From Paenibacillus doosanensis (lineage in GTDB: Bacteria > Bacillota > Bacilli > Paenibacillales > NBRC-103111), in NCBI RefSeq assembly GCF_025060755.1, contig NZ_JANYUY010000022.1, positions 48,577 through 112,576 of the forward strand: 64,000 bases of DNA, given 5' to 3'. Both the position numbers and the translations under genes were made by a program. The notes beneath the pieces were generated by a model, which saw only the letters and a list, made by a program, of their open reading frames with translations, did not search any database and was not told the DNA's origin. Positions 8,699 through 18,186 of the stretch are shown in pieces. Within the stretch, counting starts at the first letter, position 1, and each line of letters starts with the position of its first letter.

Positions 8699-10150
8699 TT
8701 AGTAAGCTCTGCCGAACACAACGGTATGCTTCGCAGCTTCTCCGCAAGCGAGACAAGTCGATTTATGCTCGCTTGGTTCGAACGGAATGTTGCGGCTCGT
8801 CGCCCCTGTCTCTTCCTTAACCTGAGCTTCGCAAGCATCGGAGCCGCACCATCCGGCTAACGCGAAGCCGCGCTTCTGCTCAAGGAATGTTTTGAATTCA
8901 TCCAAGCTGTCTACCGACGTGAAATTCTCATCGCGGAACTGCTTAGCTCTATCATACATTTGTTGATGAATTTCCGCCAGCATATTTTGAATTTCTTCGA
9001 CAAAATTCTCCTGCTTGACGATACGCTTCTCACCGGAAATACGCGAAACGAGGACGACTTGTCCGTTCTCCATATCCCGAGGCCCCAATTCCACGCGAAT
9101 CGGAACGCCGCGCATTTCGTATTCGTTAAATTTCCAACCAGGGCTTTGATCGGGACGATCGTCCACCTTGACGCGCACGCCCGCTTGCTTCAGCTCGGCA
9201 AACAATTCGTTCACGCGGCCTACGACTTGCTCTCTCGTTTTAGGAGGCCCGATTGGAATCATAATGACTTGCGTAGGAGCTACCTTAGGCGGCAAAGCCA
9301 AGCCTCTGTCGTCGCCGTGCACCATAATCAGCGCGCCGATCAGACGGGTGCTTACGCCCCAGGAAGTCGTATGGCAGAACGTATGCTGGTTTTCACGATC
9401 CAAATATTTAATATCGAACGCTACCGCAAAGTTGGTGCCCAAGTAGTGAGACGTGCCCGCTTGCACCGCTTTGCCGTCCTTCATCATCGCTTCGATCGAA
9501 TACGTATCGACCGCGCCGGCAAATTTCTCGGAAGGCGTTTTCTGTCCTACGATCACCGGAATGGCCAAGAAATTTTCGGCGAAATCGCGGTAAATCTCCA
9601 GCATTTGCATCGTTTCGCGGCGCGCGTCCGCTTCGTCTTCGTGAGCGGTATGGCCTTCCTGCCATAAAAACTCGCTCGTTCTAAGGAACGGCTGCGTCCG
9701 TTTTTCCCAACGCACCACGTTCGCCCATTGATTGATCAGCAAAGGCAAATCGCGGTACGAATTAATCCACTCGGAGTACATATGGCCGATCATCGTCTCG
9801 GACGTCGGACGAATCGCCAGTCTTTCCTCCAGCTTCTCGCCGCCGGCTTCGGTTACCCAAGGCAGCTCGGGATTGAAGCCTTCGACATGCTCCTTCTCTT
9901 TTTGGAAAAAGCTCTCCGGAATGAAGATCGGGAAGTAAGCGTTGCGATGACCCGTTTCTTTGAACCTGGCATCAAGCTCGCGCTGAATGTTTTCCCAGAT
10001 TTCATAGCTGTCCGGTTTGAAAACGATGCATCCTCTTACCGGCGAATAGCTCATGAGATCCGCCTTCTTGATGACATCGATATACCATCTGGAGAAATCT
10101 TCGCTTTGCGGCGTAATCTCCTTTACGAACTGTTTGTTATCCTTGGACAT
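8699..10150 (-). CDS. proS: prolyl-tRNA synthetase, archaeal/eukaryal type
   Basis: Charges tRNA-Pro with proline. Class II synthetase features: VVRWEKRTQPFLRTSEFLWQ (motif 2) and AIRPTSE. Motifs 2 and 3 are separated by an ordinary catalytic stretch without the roughly 180-residue editing insertion of bacterial-type ProRS. At 483 residues it is shorter than the roughly 565-residue B. subtilis enzyme. The C-terminal zinc-type domain (GWCGSDACEAQ, then CLACGEA) and the terminal tyrosine are hallmarks of the archaeal/eukaryal family. It nevertheless sits in the classic bacterial slot between rseP and polC. The ATG at 10150 is preceded by AGGAGGAG. The 168-base leader has a T-box-like segment. 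Confidence 0.96.
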   Translation of the reverse strand: MSKDNKQFVKEITPQSEDFSRWYIDVIKKADLMSYSPVRGCIVFKPDSYEIWENIQRELDARFKETGHRNAYFPIFIPESFFQKEKEHVEGFNPELPWVTEAGGEKLEERLAIRPTSETMIGHMYSEWINSYRDLPLLINQWANVVRWEKRTQPFLRTSEFLWQEGHTAHEDEADARRETMQMLEIYRDFAENFLAIPVIVGQKTPSEKFAGAVDTYSIEAMMKDGKAVQAGTSHYLGTNFAVAFDIKYLDRENQHTFCHTTSWGVSTRLIGALIMVHGDDRGLALPPKVAPTQVIMIPIGPPKTREQVVGRVNELFAELKQAGVRVKVDDRPDQSPGWKFNEYEMRGVPIRVELGPRDMENGQVVLVSRISGEKRIVKQENFVEEIQNMLAEIHQQMYDRAKQFRDENFTSVDSLDEFKTFLEQKRGFALAGWCGSDACEAQVKEETGATSRNIPFEPSEHKSTCLACGEAAKHTVVFGRAY

Positions 10151-10205
10151 TTTGGCGTGACTCCTCCTAAAAACTCTCTTTCCTGGAAACCCCTGAAGCG
10201 GGGAA

Positions 10206-10245
10206 GATCCGTCTACAAAGGCGATCGCTGGCGCTGTTCCAACTT
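10206..10245 (-). promoter_or_regulatory. degenerate T-box-like antiterminator/terminator before proS
   Basis: On the minus strand, AAGTTGGAACAGCGC (10231-10245) matches the T-box consensus AGGGTGGNACCGCGC at 11 of 15 positions. It is followed by a hairpin GATCGCC/GGATC with a TTTGTAGAC loop (10206-10226), like the usual CCTTTGTAGG terminator loop of T-boxes. CAAG and CTTTG could form the antiterminator outer helix, with TGGA in the bulge and GCG/CGC inside. Against it: only about 70 bases separate this from the rseP stop, too few for a full Stem I; the T-run is poor; and TGGA would pair with a tRNA having U73, not the A73 usual for tRNA-Pro. Confidence 0.3.
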
Positions 10246-10318
10246 GCTACCGACTCTCCGGCCACTTGATCACCACGCTTCTAGGGCAAAGCTGCTTCGT
10301 AAGATAAGCTAAGCTTTC

Positions 10319-11575
10319 CTAGCCTTTAATTAATCGTAAAATATCGTTATAAGTAACGGCGATCATAAGCAGCATCAACATCGCAAAGCCGACGAAATGA
10401 ACGATGCTCTCCCTGCTCGGATCGACCGGCTTGCCGCGCAGCGCCTCGAAACCGAGAAATACAAGGCGGCTTCCGTCCAAAGCCGGGAACGGCAGCAGGT
10501 TGAACAAGCCGAGGTATAAGCTCATAAGGCCTGCCCAGAACGTGTACTGCGCCAGACCGGCGCTGGCCTGCTCGCTCGTAAATTCGACGATTCGCACCGG
10601 CCCGCCCAAGTCGTCCATTTTGAACTGCAGCGTAACAAGCTTGCCGAAGCTATCCAGAATGGACACCGTTGCCGTAGCCAAGCTGTCCCACCCGTTGGTC
10701 ACCGCCTCAAGCACATTCGCCTTTCTCGTCTCCGCCATCAATGTTACTCCGACAAGGCCTCCGTTGCCTTTATCCTCAGGAGTCACTTCTTTGCGCAGCT
10801 GCTCCTTGTTGCGTTCGACAATCCAGATCATCGGCTTGTTGACCGAATCTTTAATGAGCGTTGTCAATTTATTGCGGTCCGCTCCGATCGGTTCGTTGTT
10901 CACCTGCAAAATAATATCGTTGGCGGCCAGCCCCGCCTTCTCGGCAGGAGAACCGGCGACTGTGCTTTGAATTTTCACCTTATCCGGCACGCCGGCCATT
11001 AAGACGACGAGGACGAACAAGACGAAAGCGAGAATAAAATTCATCATCGGTCCGGCGAAGATCGACAAGGCTCGCTGCCCCACCGTTTTGCTGCCGAATT
11101 GGCGGTCCCAAGGCGCGATTTGCGTCTCCTTGTCTTTGCTGACCATCATCGCCTGCGGATGGATCGGGTACGACTTCAGTTCGCCGTCCAAATCCAGCTT
11201 GACGAATAATCGGCGTTCCAGATCGATTTCTTCCACTACGCCGACAACGGCGTCGGAGCGGTTATCAAATTCATTCAAATAAATATGCGTTACTTCTTTG
11301 CCGTTCATAGCCAGCGCGATGCGTTGGCCCGGATTGATCTGCACGATTTCCGGATCCTCGCCGGCCATGCGGACAAATCCGCCGATCGGAAGCAAACGCA
11401 GCGTATAACGGGTTTCCCCTTTTTTAAACGAAAGCAATTTGGGGCCGAAGCCGATGGCAAACTCCCTGACCAGGATGCCTGCCCTTTTGGCAAAATAGAA
11501 ATGTCCCCATTCGTGTATCGTTACAAGGACAAAAAATAACAGTACGATTTGAAATGCATTTTGCAATGTAGCCAA
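10319..11575 (-). CDS. rseP: site-2 intramembrane zinc protease RseP/RasP
   Basis: S2P-family membrane metalloprotease that cleaves transmembrane segments of anti-sigma factors and leftover signal peptides. The zinc motif HEWGH is at residues 21-25 in the first membrane segment. A PDZ domain covers roughly 200-275 (GSPAEKAGLAANDIILQVN). The third zinc ligand motif is NLLPFPALDGSR near 360. Several further membrane segments are visible, including a run at about 170-195. At 418 residues it is about the length of B. subtilis RasP. The start is a TTG at 11575 with GGGAGG eight bases upstream. It lies between dxr and proS as in Bacillus. Confidence 0.97.
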   Translation of the reverse strand: MATLQNAFQIVLLFFVLVTIHEWGHFYFAKRAGILVREFAIGFGPKLLSFKKGETRYTLRLLPIGGFVRMAGEDPEIVQINPGQRIALAMNGKEVTHIYLNEFDNRSDAVVGVVEEIDLERRLFVKLDLDGELKSYPIHPQAMMVSKDKETQIAPWDRQFGSKTVGQRALSIFAGPMMNFILAFVLFVLVVLMAGVPDKVKIQSTVAGSPAEKAGLAANDIILQVNNEPIGADRNKLTTLIKDSVNKPMIWIVERNKEQLRKEVTPEDKGNGGLVGVTLMAETRKANVLEAVTNGWDSLATATVSILDSFGKLVTLQFKMDDLGGPVRIVEFTSEQASAGLAQYTFWAGLMSLYLGLFNLLPFPALDGSRLVFLGFEALRGKPVDPSRESIVHFVGFAMLMLLMIAVTYNDILRLIKG

Positions 11576-11653
11576 ATGGACGTCCTCCCTTTAAGCATCG
11601 CGATTAGTCAAAGACCAGTTCCATGGATGGGCTCGTTCTTTTCATTAAGATTA

Positions 11654-11682
11654 ACATTATTTACGATATGAATACAAGCCAA
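11654..11682 (-). promoter_or_regulatory. candidate promoter upstream of rseP
   Basis: On the minus strand TTGGCT is followed after 17 bases by TAATGT, in the 188-base gap between dxr and rseP. Both hexamers are only fair matches to sigma-A boxes, so this is a candidate for a secondary promoter of rseP-proS-polC. Confidence 0.35.
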
Positions 11683-11763
11683 GCCATGTTATGAACATAT
11701 TACTTTGTCACTGAAATGATGCTAGGGAAACCGTAATTTTTGCGACGGACAGAAAATCGGAAG

Positions 11764-12900
11764 TCAGCTCCGTGCAGCCTCTCGCGCCCACGTATCGGCT
11801 GCTGTAATTTCCTCAAGATCCGGGTTCATGACGATCTGATGCTTATTCAGCACATTCGCGATAACATCCTCGATCTGCAGAAACGAAATCTCGCCCTTCA
11901 AGAAACGGTCGACCGCCACCTCGTTGGCCGCGTTAAATACCGTCGTTGCCGTGCCCCCCGCTCTGCCGCTATCGAAGGCCATCTGCAGACAAGGATAACG
12001 TTCGTAGTCCATCTCCCGGAAATGCAGTTTGCCGACTTCGGCCAGCTTCAGCGGCTGCGTCGGCGTCTTCATTCGCTTCGGGTATGTTAGCGCATACTGA
12101 ATCGGTACCCGCATATCGGGGTTGCCGAGCTGGGCGATAATGCTGCAATCCTCATATTCGACAAAGGAATGAATGATGCTCTCCGGATGAATCAGCACGT
12201 CGATCCGATCGTATGGCATTTCGAATAGCCAATGCGCCTCGATCACTTCAAGCCCTTTATTCATCATCGTCGCCGAATCGATCGTAATTTTGGCGCCCAT
12301 CGACCAGTTCGGATGCTGCAGCGCCTGCTCGACCGTAACATCCTTCAGTTGCTCGCGCGTACGATCCCGGAACGATCCTCCTGAGGCGGTCAGCGTAATT
12401 TTACGAACATCCTTCATCGATTCCCCGTTCAAGCATTGGAATATCGCCGAATGCTCGCTATCGATCGGCAGCAGCTTGACGCCGCGGCGCTGCGCCGCCG
12501 CCGTAACCAGATGGCCGGCGCTAACCAGCGTCTCCTTATTAGCCAGGCCGATCTGCTTGCCCGCCTCGATGGCGGCCAGCGTAGGCCGCAACCCCTGGCT
12601 CCCGACCAAAGCGGTAACGACAAAATCGGCGTCCGTTCCAGCGGCGACCTGCAGCAGGCCCTCGTCTCCGTAATAAATCTCAGTCCCCGCAGGAACAAGC
12701 GTCTTCAGTTCGTCCGCCAGGTCTTTTGTAGCTACCGATACTTTGCGCGGGCGGAACTTGCCGACCTGCTCCGAAAGCAGCTTCAGATTATGCCCTCCGG
12801 CAAGCCCATCCACAATAAACTGCTCCGGATAATGAGAAATGACATCCAATGTTTGCGTCCCGATCGAACCGGTTGATCCAAGTATCGAAATTCGCTTCAT
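11764..12900 (-). CDS. dxr: 1-deoxy-D-xylulose 5-phosphate reductoisomerase
   Basis: Second enzyme of the MEP isoprenoid pathway; converts DXP to MEP with NADPH and a divalent metal. The N-terminus [17 protein letters not shown] is the NADPH-binding Rossmann motif. The metal and substrate site shows [15 protein letters not shown], then [10 protein letters not shown], and further on [14 protein letters not shown]. At 378 residues the length is normal. ATG at 12900 behind AGAGGTG. It lies 19 bases after cdsA and with uppS links isoprenoid precursor supply to undecaprenyl carrier synthesis. Confidence 0.98.
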   Translation of the reverse strand: MKRISILGSTGSIGTQTLDVISHYPEQFIVDGLAGGHNLKLLSEQVGKFRPRKVSVATKDLADELKTLVPAGTEIYYGDEGLLQVAAGTDADFVVTALVGSQGLRPTLAAIEAGKQIGLANKETLVSAGHLVTAAAQRRGVKLLPIDSEHSAIFQCLNGESMKDVRKITLTASGGSFRDRTREQLKDVTVEQALQHPNWSMGAKITIDSATMMNKGLEVIEAHWLFEMPYDRIDVLIHPESIIHSFVEYEDCSIIAQLGNPDMRVPIQYALTYPKRMKTPTQPLKLAEVGKLHFREMDYERYPCLQMAFDSGRAGGTATTVFNAANEVAVDRFLKGEISFLQIEDVIANVLNKHQIVMNPDLEEITAADTWAREAARS

Positions 12901-12919
12901 GCTTCACCTCTAAATCGTA

Positions 12920-13717
12920 TTATGCATGGGGGATGAGAGAAAGCAGATGAACGGCCGGAAAAACGATCAACCAACTGTCGACCCGATCCAGCACGCCGCC
13001 ATGCCCCGGCAGTATAGCTCCCGTATCTTTAATCCCCTTCACCCTTTTGTAAGCCGATTGAATCAGGTCCCCCATCTGCCCTACAACGGCGATGACAACG
13101 CCAAGCAGCAGCGCTTGAGACCATGAAAGCAGCTCCGGTGATGCAAAGGAAAAGCAAAGGGCTACGATAACCGACAATATCGCTCCGCCGAGCGAGCCTT
13201 CCACGGATTTTTTCGGGCTGATCGTCGGCCATAGAGGCGTCTTGCCGATTGCCGAGCCGGTAAAATAAGCTCCCGAATCCGTCGCCCATATACAAAAAAA
13301 GACAAGCAGCGTCCAAAACAGTCCATGTTCGGCCATGCGGGTTTCAATCATGTAATGGAAGCCGATTCCGATATATACCATACCCAGGAACATCATCGCA
13401 ACGTGATCGATCGTTACTTTGTTCTTGGATACGACCGTTGCGCAAAGCACGATAAACAAAAAGATCCACGTCAGACGGTCGGCAGAAGCGATGGAAGCCG
13501 TAACGGACAGCTTCCATGGTATCGTCAGGCAAACGGTTCCTATGTATCCGAACAAGGCTGTCAGCCTGAAGCTTTTCAGCCCGTTCATTTTTAAAAACTC
13601 ATCGAAGCCGATCAAAGACAGCACGACGATTAAACCGGCAAACCAATAAGTGCCCAAATACAATAGAATCATAAACCCTAATCCGGCAATGACTCCGGTC
13701 GTAATTCGCTGCTTCAA
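12920..13717 (-). CDS. cdsA: phosphatidate cytidylyltransferase (CDP-DAG synthase)
   Basis: Integral membrane enzyme making CDP-diacylglycerol from CTP and phosphatidic acid, the branch point of phospholipid synthesis. The family signature is at the C-terminal end: QMGDLIQSAYKRVKGIKD followed by LPGHGGVLDRVDS. Several hydrophobic segments precede it, consistent with about eight membrane spans in 265 residues. The start is TTG at 13717 (protein begins KQRITTGVIAG) behind GGAGGAATAAAC. It lies directly after uppS in the usual uppS-cdsA-dxr order. Confidence 0.97.
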   Translation of the reverse strand: MKQRITTGVIAGLGFMILLYLGTYWFAGLIVVLSLIGFDEFLKMNGLKSFRLTALFGYIGTVCLTIPWKLSVTASIASADRLTWIFLFIVLCATVVSKNKVTIDHVAMMFLGMVYIGIGFHYMIETRMAEHGLFWTLLVFFCIWATDSGAYFTGSAIGKTPLWPTISPKKSVEGSLGGAILSVIVALCFSFASPELLSWSQALLLGVVIAVVGQMGDLIQSAYKRVKGIKDTGAILPGHGGVLDRVDSWLIVFPAVHLLSLIPHA

Positions 13718-13737
13718 GTTTATTCCTCCATTAGCTG

Positions 13738-14505
13738 TTACAATCCGCCGTATCTGCGCGCACGACGCTGATATTCTTGAATCGCTTCATAAAAGTGCTT
13801 CTCCGTAAACTCCGGCCAGCATAATTCGGTAAACCACAGCTCCGAATAAGCAAGCTGCCACATCAAAAAATTGCTGATACGCAGTTCTCCGCTGGTCCGA
13901 ATAAGCAAATCCGGGTCAGGCAGCGGATGGGTCAGCAAATAGCTGGAGAACATCGCTTCATCTACGGCGTCAAGAGATATTTTCCCCGACACGACATCTT
14001 CTGTAAGCCGCTTCACTCCCTGGAGCATTTCCCGGCGGCTGCCGTAATTAAGCGCAAAGTTCAAGATCAGTCCGGTGTTATGCTTCGTTTGATCGATAGC
14101 GTCCTGAATCGCTTTCATCGTATAGTCGGGAACACCTTCGTGCCAGCCCGTCATTCGAATCTGCACATTGTTGGCAATCAGTTCGTCGATCTCTTTCGGA
14201 AAAAACTCGAGCGGAAGCTTCATTAAATATTCGACTTCTTCCCTCGGCCTCTTCCAATTTTCCGTCGAAAAAGCATACATCGTCAGAACCTTCACGCCGA
14301 TGGCATCGGCGGCCATTGTAATTTTCTTAACATTTTTCATTCCCGAATGGTGGCCTGCAACACGGGGAAGCCCGCGTTTCTGGGCCCAGCGGCCATTGCC
14401 ATCCATGATAACCGCAACATGGCTCGGAATATTCTCGGAATCGATACGCTCAATCCATTCTTCGTTCTGAGACTTGCTTCCAAACCACTTTTTGAAAGGC
14501 ATCAT
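13738..14505 (-). CDS. uppS: undecaprenyl diphosphate synthase (UPP synthase)
   Basis: Cis-prenyltransferase adding eight isopentenyl units to FPP to make the C55 lipid carrier of cell-wall synthesis. Catalytic Asp in HVAVIMDGNGRWAQKRGLPR (about residue 35), then GHHSGMKNV, and the C-terminal signature DPDLLIRTSGELRISNFLMW followed by ELCWPEF. Four nearby ATGs compete as start. I chose 14505 because GGAGG is 8 bases upstream; the outermost ATG at 14520 contains that ribosome site within its own codons. A UUCG-loop terminator lies between frr and this gene. Confidence 0.96.
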   Translation of the reverse strand: MMPFKKWFGSKSQNEEWIERIDSENIPSHVAVIMDGNGRWAQKRGLPRVAGHHSGMKNVKKITMAADAIGVKVLTMYAFSTENWKRPREEVEYLMKLPLEFFPKEIDELIANNVQIRMTGWHEGVPDYTMKAIQDAIDQTKHNTGLILNFALNYGSRREMLQGVKRLTEDVVSGKISLDAVDEAMFSSYLLTHPLPDPDLLIRTSGELRISNFLMWQLAYSELWFTELCWPEFTEKHFYEAIQEYQRRARRYGGL

Positions 14506-14530
14506 TTCCATTTCCTCCATTAAGGAAAGA

Positions 14531-14556
14531 CTAAAAGCCCCCTCGAAAGGGGGTCT
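14531..14556 (-). terminator. intrinsic terminator after frr
   Basis: On the minus strand CCCCCT and AGGGGG form a 6-bp stem capped by a stable TTCG tetraloop, followed by CTTTTAGTCTTT. It sits in the 59-base gap between frr and uppS. The U-tract is interrupted, so partial readthrough into uppS-cdsA-dxr is likely. Confidence 0.7.
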
Positions 14557-14564
14557 TCTATATT

Positions 14565-15119
14565 TTACACTTCCATAATTTCCTTTTCTTTGGCAGCTAA
14601 CGTTTTGTCTACTTCGCCGATAAACTTGTCCGTGAATTTTTGAATATCTTCTTGATGCTTGCGGGACTCGTCTTCAGAGATGCCTTGCTTCTCCAGCTTC
14701 TTGATGTCGTCGTTAGCATCGCGGCGCACATTGCGAATGGCAACCTTGGCTTCTTCGCCGTATTTGCGCGTCATCTTCACCAGTTCGGCGCGGCGCTCTT
14801 CCGTCAAGGCAGGAATCACGATACGAATCATACTGCCGTCATTGGAAGGCGTTAAGCCGAGATCCGATTTCATAATCGCTTTCTCAATTGCGCTCACCGA
14901 GCTTTTATCCCACGGCTGAATCATAAGAGTGCGGGAATCCGGCGTGTTGATATTAGCCAATTGATTAATTGGAGTCATCGCCCCGTAATATTCGACTTGA
15001 ACCCGGTCGAGCAGCGCCGGAGTCGCTCTGCCTGCGCGCAAGCTGGCGAGCTCTTTTTTCAAGGCTCCGACTGCTTTCTCCATGCGATCTTCCGCATTTT
15101 TTTTAATGGATTGTGGCAT
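14565..15119 (-). CDS. frr: ribosome recycling factor
   Basis: RRF splits post-termination ribosomes together with EF-G. The 184-residue length is standard. Diagnostic segments: [20 protein letters not shown] near residue 28, [31 protein letters not shown] in the middle, and a charged C-terminal coiled coil ([18 protein letters not shown]). ATG at 15119 with GGGAGTG upstream. Five bases separate it from the pyrH stop, so pyrH-frr form a tight pair. Confidence 0.98.
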   Translation of the reverse strand: MPQSIKKNAEDRMEKAVGALKKELASLRAGRATPALLDRVQVEYYGAMTPINQLANINTPDSRTLMIQPWDKSSVSAIEKAIMKSDLGLTPSNDGSMIRIVIPALTEERRAELVKMTRKYGEEAKVAIRNVRRDANDDIKKLEKQGISEDESRKHQEDIQKFTDKFIGEVDKTLAAKEKEIMEV

Positions 15120-15124
15120 AATCG

Positions 15125-15986
<862 letters not shown>

Positions 15987-16002
15987 AGACTTTCTTTCAG
16001 AG

Positions 16003-16043
16003 TGTAAAACCGAAAGACCTCGGCCGTCTAAACGGCAAGTCTT
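16003..16043 (-). terminator. intrinsic terminator after tsf
   Basis: On the minus strand AAGACTTGCCGT pairs with ACGGC and AGGTCTT across a 2-base bulge, giving a 12-bp stem with a short loop, followed by TCGGTTTTAC. It starts right behind the tsf stop codon. The U-tract is short. Confidence 0.6.
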
Positions 16044-16044
16044 A

Positions 16045-16695
16045 TTATTTTTTCACTTGAGCCATAACTTCTTCTGCGAAGTTTTCTTGTTTTTTCTCCA
16101 AGCCTTCGCCCAGTTCAAAACGGGCAAAACGGCGGATCGTGATGTTTTCGCCGATCGTCGCCACTTTTTCGTTGACAAGCTGAGCGATCGTTTTGTCCGG
16201 ATCTTTAACGAACGACTGCTCCATCAAGCAGTATTCTTCGTAGTATTTGCCCAAGCGGCCTTCTACCATTTTTTGTACGATGTTAGCCGGTTTGCCTTCG
16301 TTCAAAGCTTGCGCCGTCAAGATTTCGCGCTCTTTGTCCAGCGCGTCTTGAGGAACGTCTTCGCGGCGAACGTACAACGGGCTGGAAGCGGCGATATGCA
16401 TCGCTACGTCTTTAACAAACTCGCGGAATTGTTCCGTTTTGCCGACGAAATCCGTTTCGCAGTTAACTTCCACCAATACGCCGATACGGCCGCCAGCGTG
16501 GATGTAAGATTCTACAGTACCTTCCGTAGCGATACGTCCCGCTTTGTTAGCCGCTGCGGACAAACCTTTCTCACGAAGGATATCAGCCGCTTTGGACAAA
16601 TCGCCGTTAGCCTCTTCCAACGCTTTTTTACAATCGAGCATACCTGCTCCCGTTCTTTCGCGCAATTCTTTTACCGATGCTGCATTCACTGCCAT
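16045..16695 (-). CDS. tsf: elongation factor Ts (short form)
   Basis: Guanine nucleotide exchange factor for EF-Tu. The N-terminal UBA-like domain shows [21 protein letters not shown], and the EF-Tu contact motif is [16 protein letters not shown] near residue 80. The protein has 216 residues, clearly shorter than the roughly 290-residue B. subtilis EF-Ts, so it has a reduced core like the Thermus protein. ATG at 16695 with AAGGAGG upstream. It follows rpsB; a terminator lies between the two genes and another behind tsf. Confidence 0.98.
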   Translation of the reverse strand: MAVNAASVKELRERTGAGMLDCKKALEEANGDLSKAADILREKGLSAAANKAGRIATEGTVESYIHAGGRIGVLVEVNCETDFVGKTEQFREFVKDVAMHIAASSPLYVRREDVPQDALDKEREILTAQALNEGKPANIVQKMVEGRLGKYYEEYCLMEQSFVKDPDKTIAQLVNEKVATIGENITIRRFARFELGEGLEKKQENFAEEVMAQVKK

Positions 16696-16730
16696 GTTTT
16701 GGCCTCCTTAAGTATTAGACTATGTACCCT

Positions 16731-16773
16731 AAAAAAAGGGCGGTGAAAGGATTTTGCACCTTTGAACCACCCT
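16731..16773 (-). terminator. terminator between rpsB and tsf
   Basis: On the minus strand AGGGTGGT.. AAAGG pairs with CCTTT..ACCGCCCT with small internal mismatches, followed by seven T. The position between two co-transcribed translation genes suggests partial termination that lowers tsf relative to rpsB (inference). Confidence 0.75.
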
Positions 16774-16787
16774 TCCCTATTCAGCTA

Positions 16788-17486
16788 TTAAGCTGTTGTT
16801 TGTTCGCCTTGGTGTGCTTCGATAACTGCGTCAGCGATTTTCGCTGTCAGCAATTTCACCGCACGGATTGCATCGTCGTTACCAGGGATTACATAATCGA
16901 TTTCATCCGGATCGCAGTTCGTATCAACGATACCAACGATTGGGATACCCAGTTTGCGAGCTTCCGCAACTGCGATACGCTCTTTGCGAGGGTCGATGAC
17001 GAACAATGCGCTTGGAAGACCCTTCATATTTTTAATTCCGCCAAGGAATTTTTCCAAACGGTCTTTTTCCTTGCGAAGGATGATAACTTCTTTCTTAGGA
17101 AGAACTTCGAACGTGCCGTCCTCTTCCCATTTCTCAAGCAGCTTCAAACGATCGATACGTTTTTGAATCGTTTGGAAGTTCGTCAGCGTACCGCCGAGCC
17201 AACGTTGGTTGATGTAGTACATTCCACAACGCTCAGCTTCTTCCGCAACGGAATCTTGAGCTTGCTTCTTAGTACCTACGAACAAAATCGTGCCGTTTTC
17301 GTCAGCGACGGATTTCACGAAGTTGTAAGCTTCTTCCACTTTTTTGACCGTCTTTTGCAGGTCGATAATATAAATGCCGTTTCTTTCGGTGAAGATGTAA
17401 CGATCCATTTTAGGATTCCAACGACGGGTTTGATGACCGAAGTGTACCCCAGCTTCCAAAAGCTGTTTCATGGAGATTACTGCCAT
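16788..17486 (-). CDS. rpsB: 30S ribosomal protein S2
   Basis: Small-subunit protein on the 30S head-body junction. Opens [22 protein letters not shown]; then [35 protein letters not shown] and [20 protein letters not shown], all standard S2 signatures, and [19 protein letters not shown]. Start ATG at 17486 with AGGAGG nine bases upstream; an in-frame GTG two codons earlier is too near the ribosome site. It has its own near-consensus promoter and a leader of about 120 bases, and is first in the rpsB-tsf unit. Confidence 0.98.
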   Translation of the reverse strand: MAVISMKQLLEAGVHFGHQTRRWNPKMDRYIFTERNGIYIIDLQKTVKKVEEAYNFVKSVADENGTILFVGTKKQAQDSVAEEAERCGMYYINQRWLGGTLTNFQTIQKRIDRLKLLEKWEEDGTFEVLPKKEVIILRKEKDRLEKFLGGIKNMKGLPSALFVIDPRKERIAVAEARKLGIPIVGIVDTNCDPDEIDYVIPGNDDAIRAVKLLTAKIADAVIEAHQGEQTTA

Positions 17487-17613
17487 CTTCACACACCTCC
17501 TCTAAATTGGTTTTTTGTGTCTCCTCCGCCGAGTCGCATTTTCGACATAAAACTCCCCCATTCGGGAGCACCATTATGCGAATTGACCAGCGTGCGTTTT
17601 AACACCGTCAATA

Positions 17614-17642
17614 AATATACCACAACTGAAAATCGTATGCAA
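17614..17642 (-). promoter_or_regulatory. sigma-A promoter of rpsB with structured leader
   Basis: On the minus strand TTGCAT, 17 bases, TATATT. It lies just behind the fla/che terminator. The resulting leader (about 17607-17487) contains CTCCC/GGGAG followed by TTTTATG and then GTCG/CGAC, possible attenuator or S2-binding structures (inference). Confidence 0.75.
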
Positions 17643-17660
17643 CATCTTCTATAAATAGAA

Positions 17661-17693
17661 CAAAAAGCTCAACCTGTATCAAAGGCTAAGCTT
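17661..17693 (-). terminator. terminator of the fla/che operon
   Basis: On the minus strand AAGCTTAGCCT pairs over 11 positions (two G-U) with AGGTTGAGCTT, with a 7-base loop, followed by TTTTGTTC. The first arm overlaps the stop codon of the last operon gene. It separates the motility operon from the rpsB promoter. Confidence 0.85.
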
Positions 17694-18186
17694 ACTGTGA
17701 CGTCAAATTGGACAATACTTGGGCAAGCTCCTGCGGACCTTTGAACACGTGAAGCCCCGCTACGATCTTGTCGTTTAGACGCTGTTTCCACATTTCGTCT
17801 TCAAGCGGTTTCCGCTCCGGTATGACGCCGCTTTGCAGCAGCAGCTCGGCCACGTCGCCTGCGTTCATCCCCTTGCTTATATAAATGTAGACTTCCTTCT
17901 CAGGCTGCTTAGCGCCGTCCGCCGCCGTCTGCCGTTCGCTACTCTCCTTCAGCTTCTGCTGAACGAGCGCATCGGCCTGGGACTGGCTGTACAGCTTTTG
18001 ATCCTTTTCGTATACCTGATAATAGACGGAAGCCGCCTGTTTCAACTGCTGCGGGTCCATGTCGTCCGCATCCTGCCGCCCTTGCACCGCTGCCGCCGGC
18101 GCGGAAAAATTCATAAGCTGAAGCAGCGCAGATCCGGCAATAAGGCCGATTCCCAAACCGTAGAGCATCGATTTATTTTTGAACAT
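17692..18186 (-). CDS. membrane-anchored protein with MltG-like LysM-type domain, no catalytic domain
   Basis: Uncharacterised 164-residue protein. An N-terminal membrane anchor (LYGLGIGLIAGSALLQLM) is followed by a charged, Gln/Lys-rich linker and a C-terminal part starting VYIYISKGMNAGDVAELLLQ and running to IVAGLHVFKGPQELAQVLSNL. That pattern resembles the small LysM-like N-terminal domain of the endolytic transglycosylase MltG, but the MltG catalytic domain is absent. It is the last gene of the fla/che operon and overlaps the swrB-like gene by 14 bases. A role in cell-wall sensing or anchoring is only a guess. Confidence 0.8.
   Translation of the reverse strand: MFKNKSMLYGLGIGLIAGSALLQLMNFSAPAAAVQGRQDADDMDPQQLKQAASVYYQVYEKDQKLYSQSQADALVQQKLKESSERQTAADGAKQPEKEVYIYISKGMNAGDVAELLLQSGVIPERKPLEDEMWKQRLNDKIVAGLHVFKGPQELAQVLSNLTSQ

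Noticed and set aside
8619..8756. 46-codon N-terminal extension of polC
   Set aside because: It overlaps the end of proS in another frame and the inner ATG at 8618 has a strong ribosome site.
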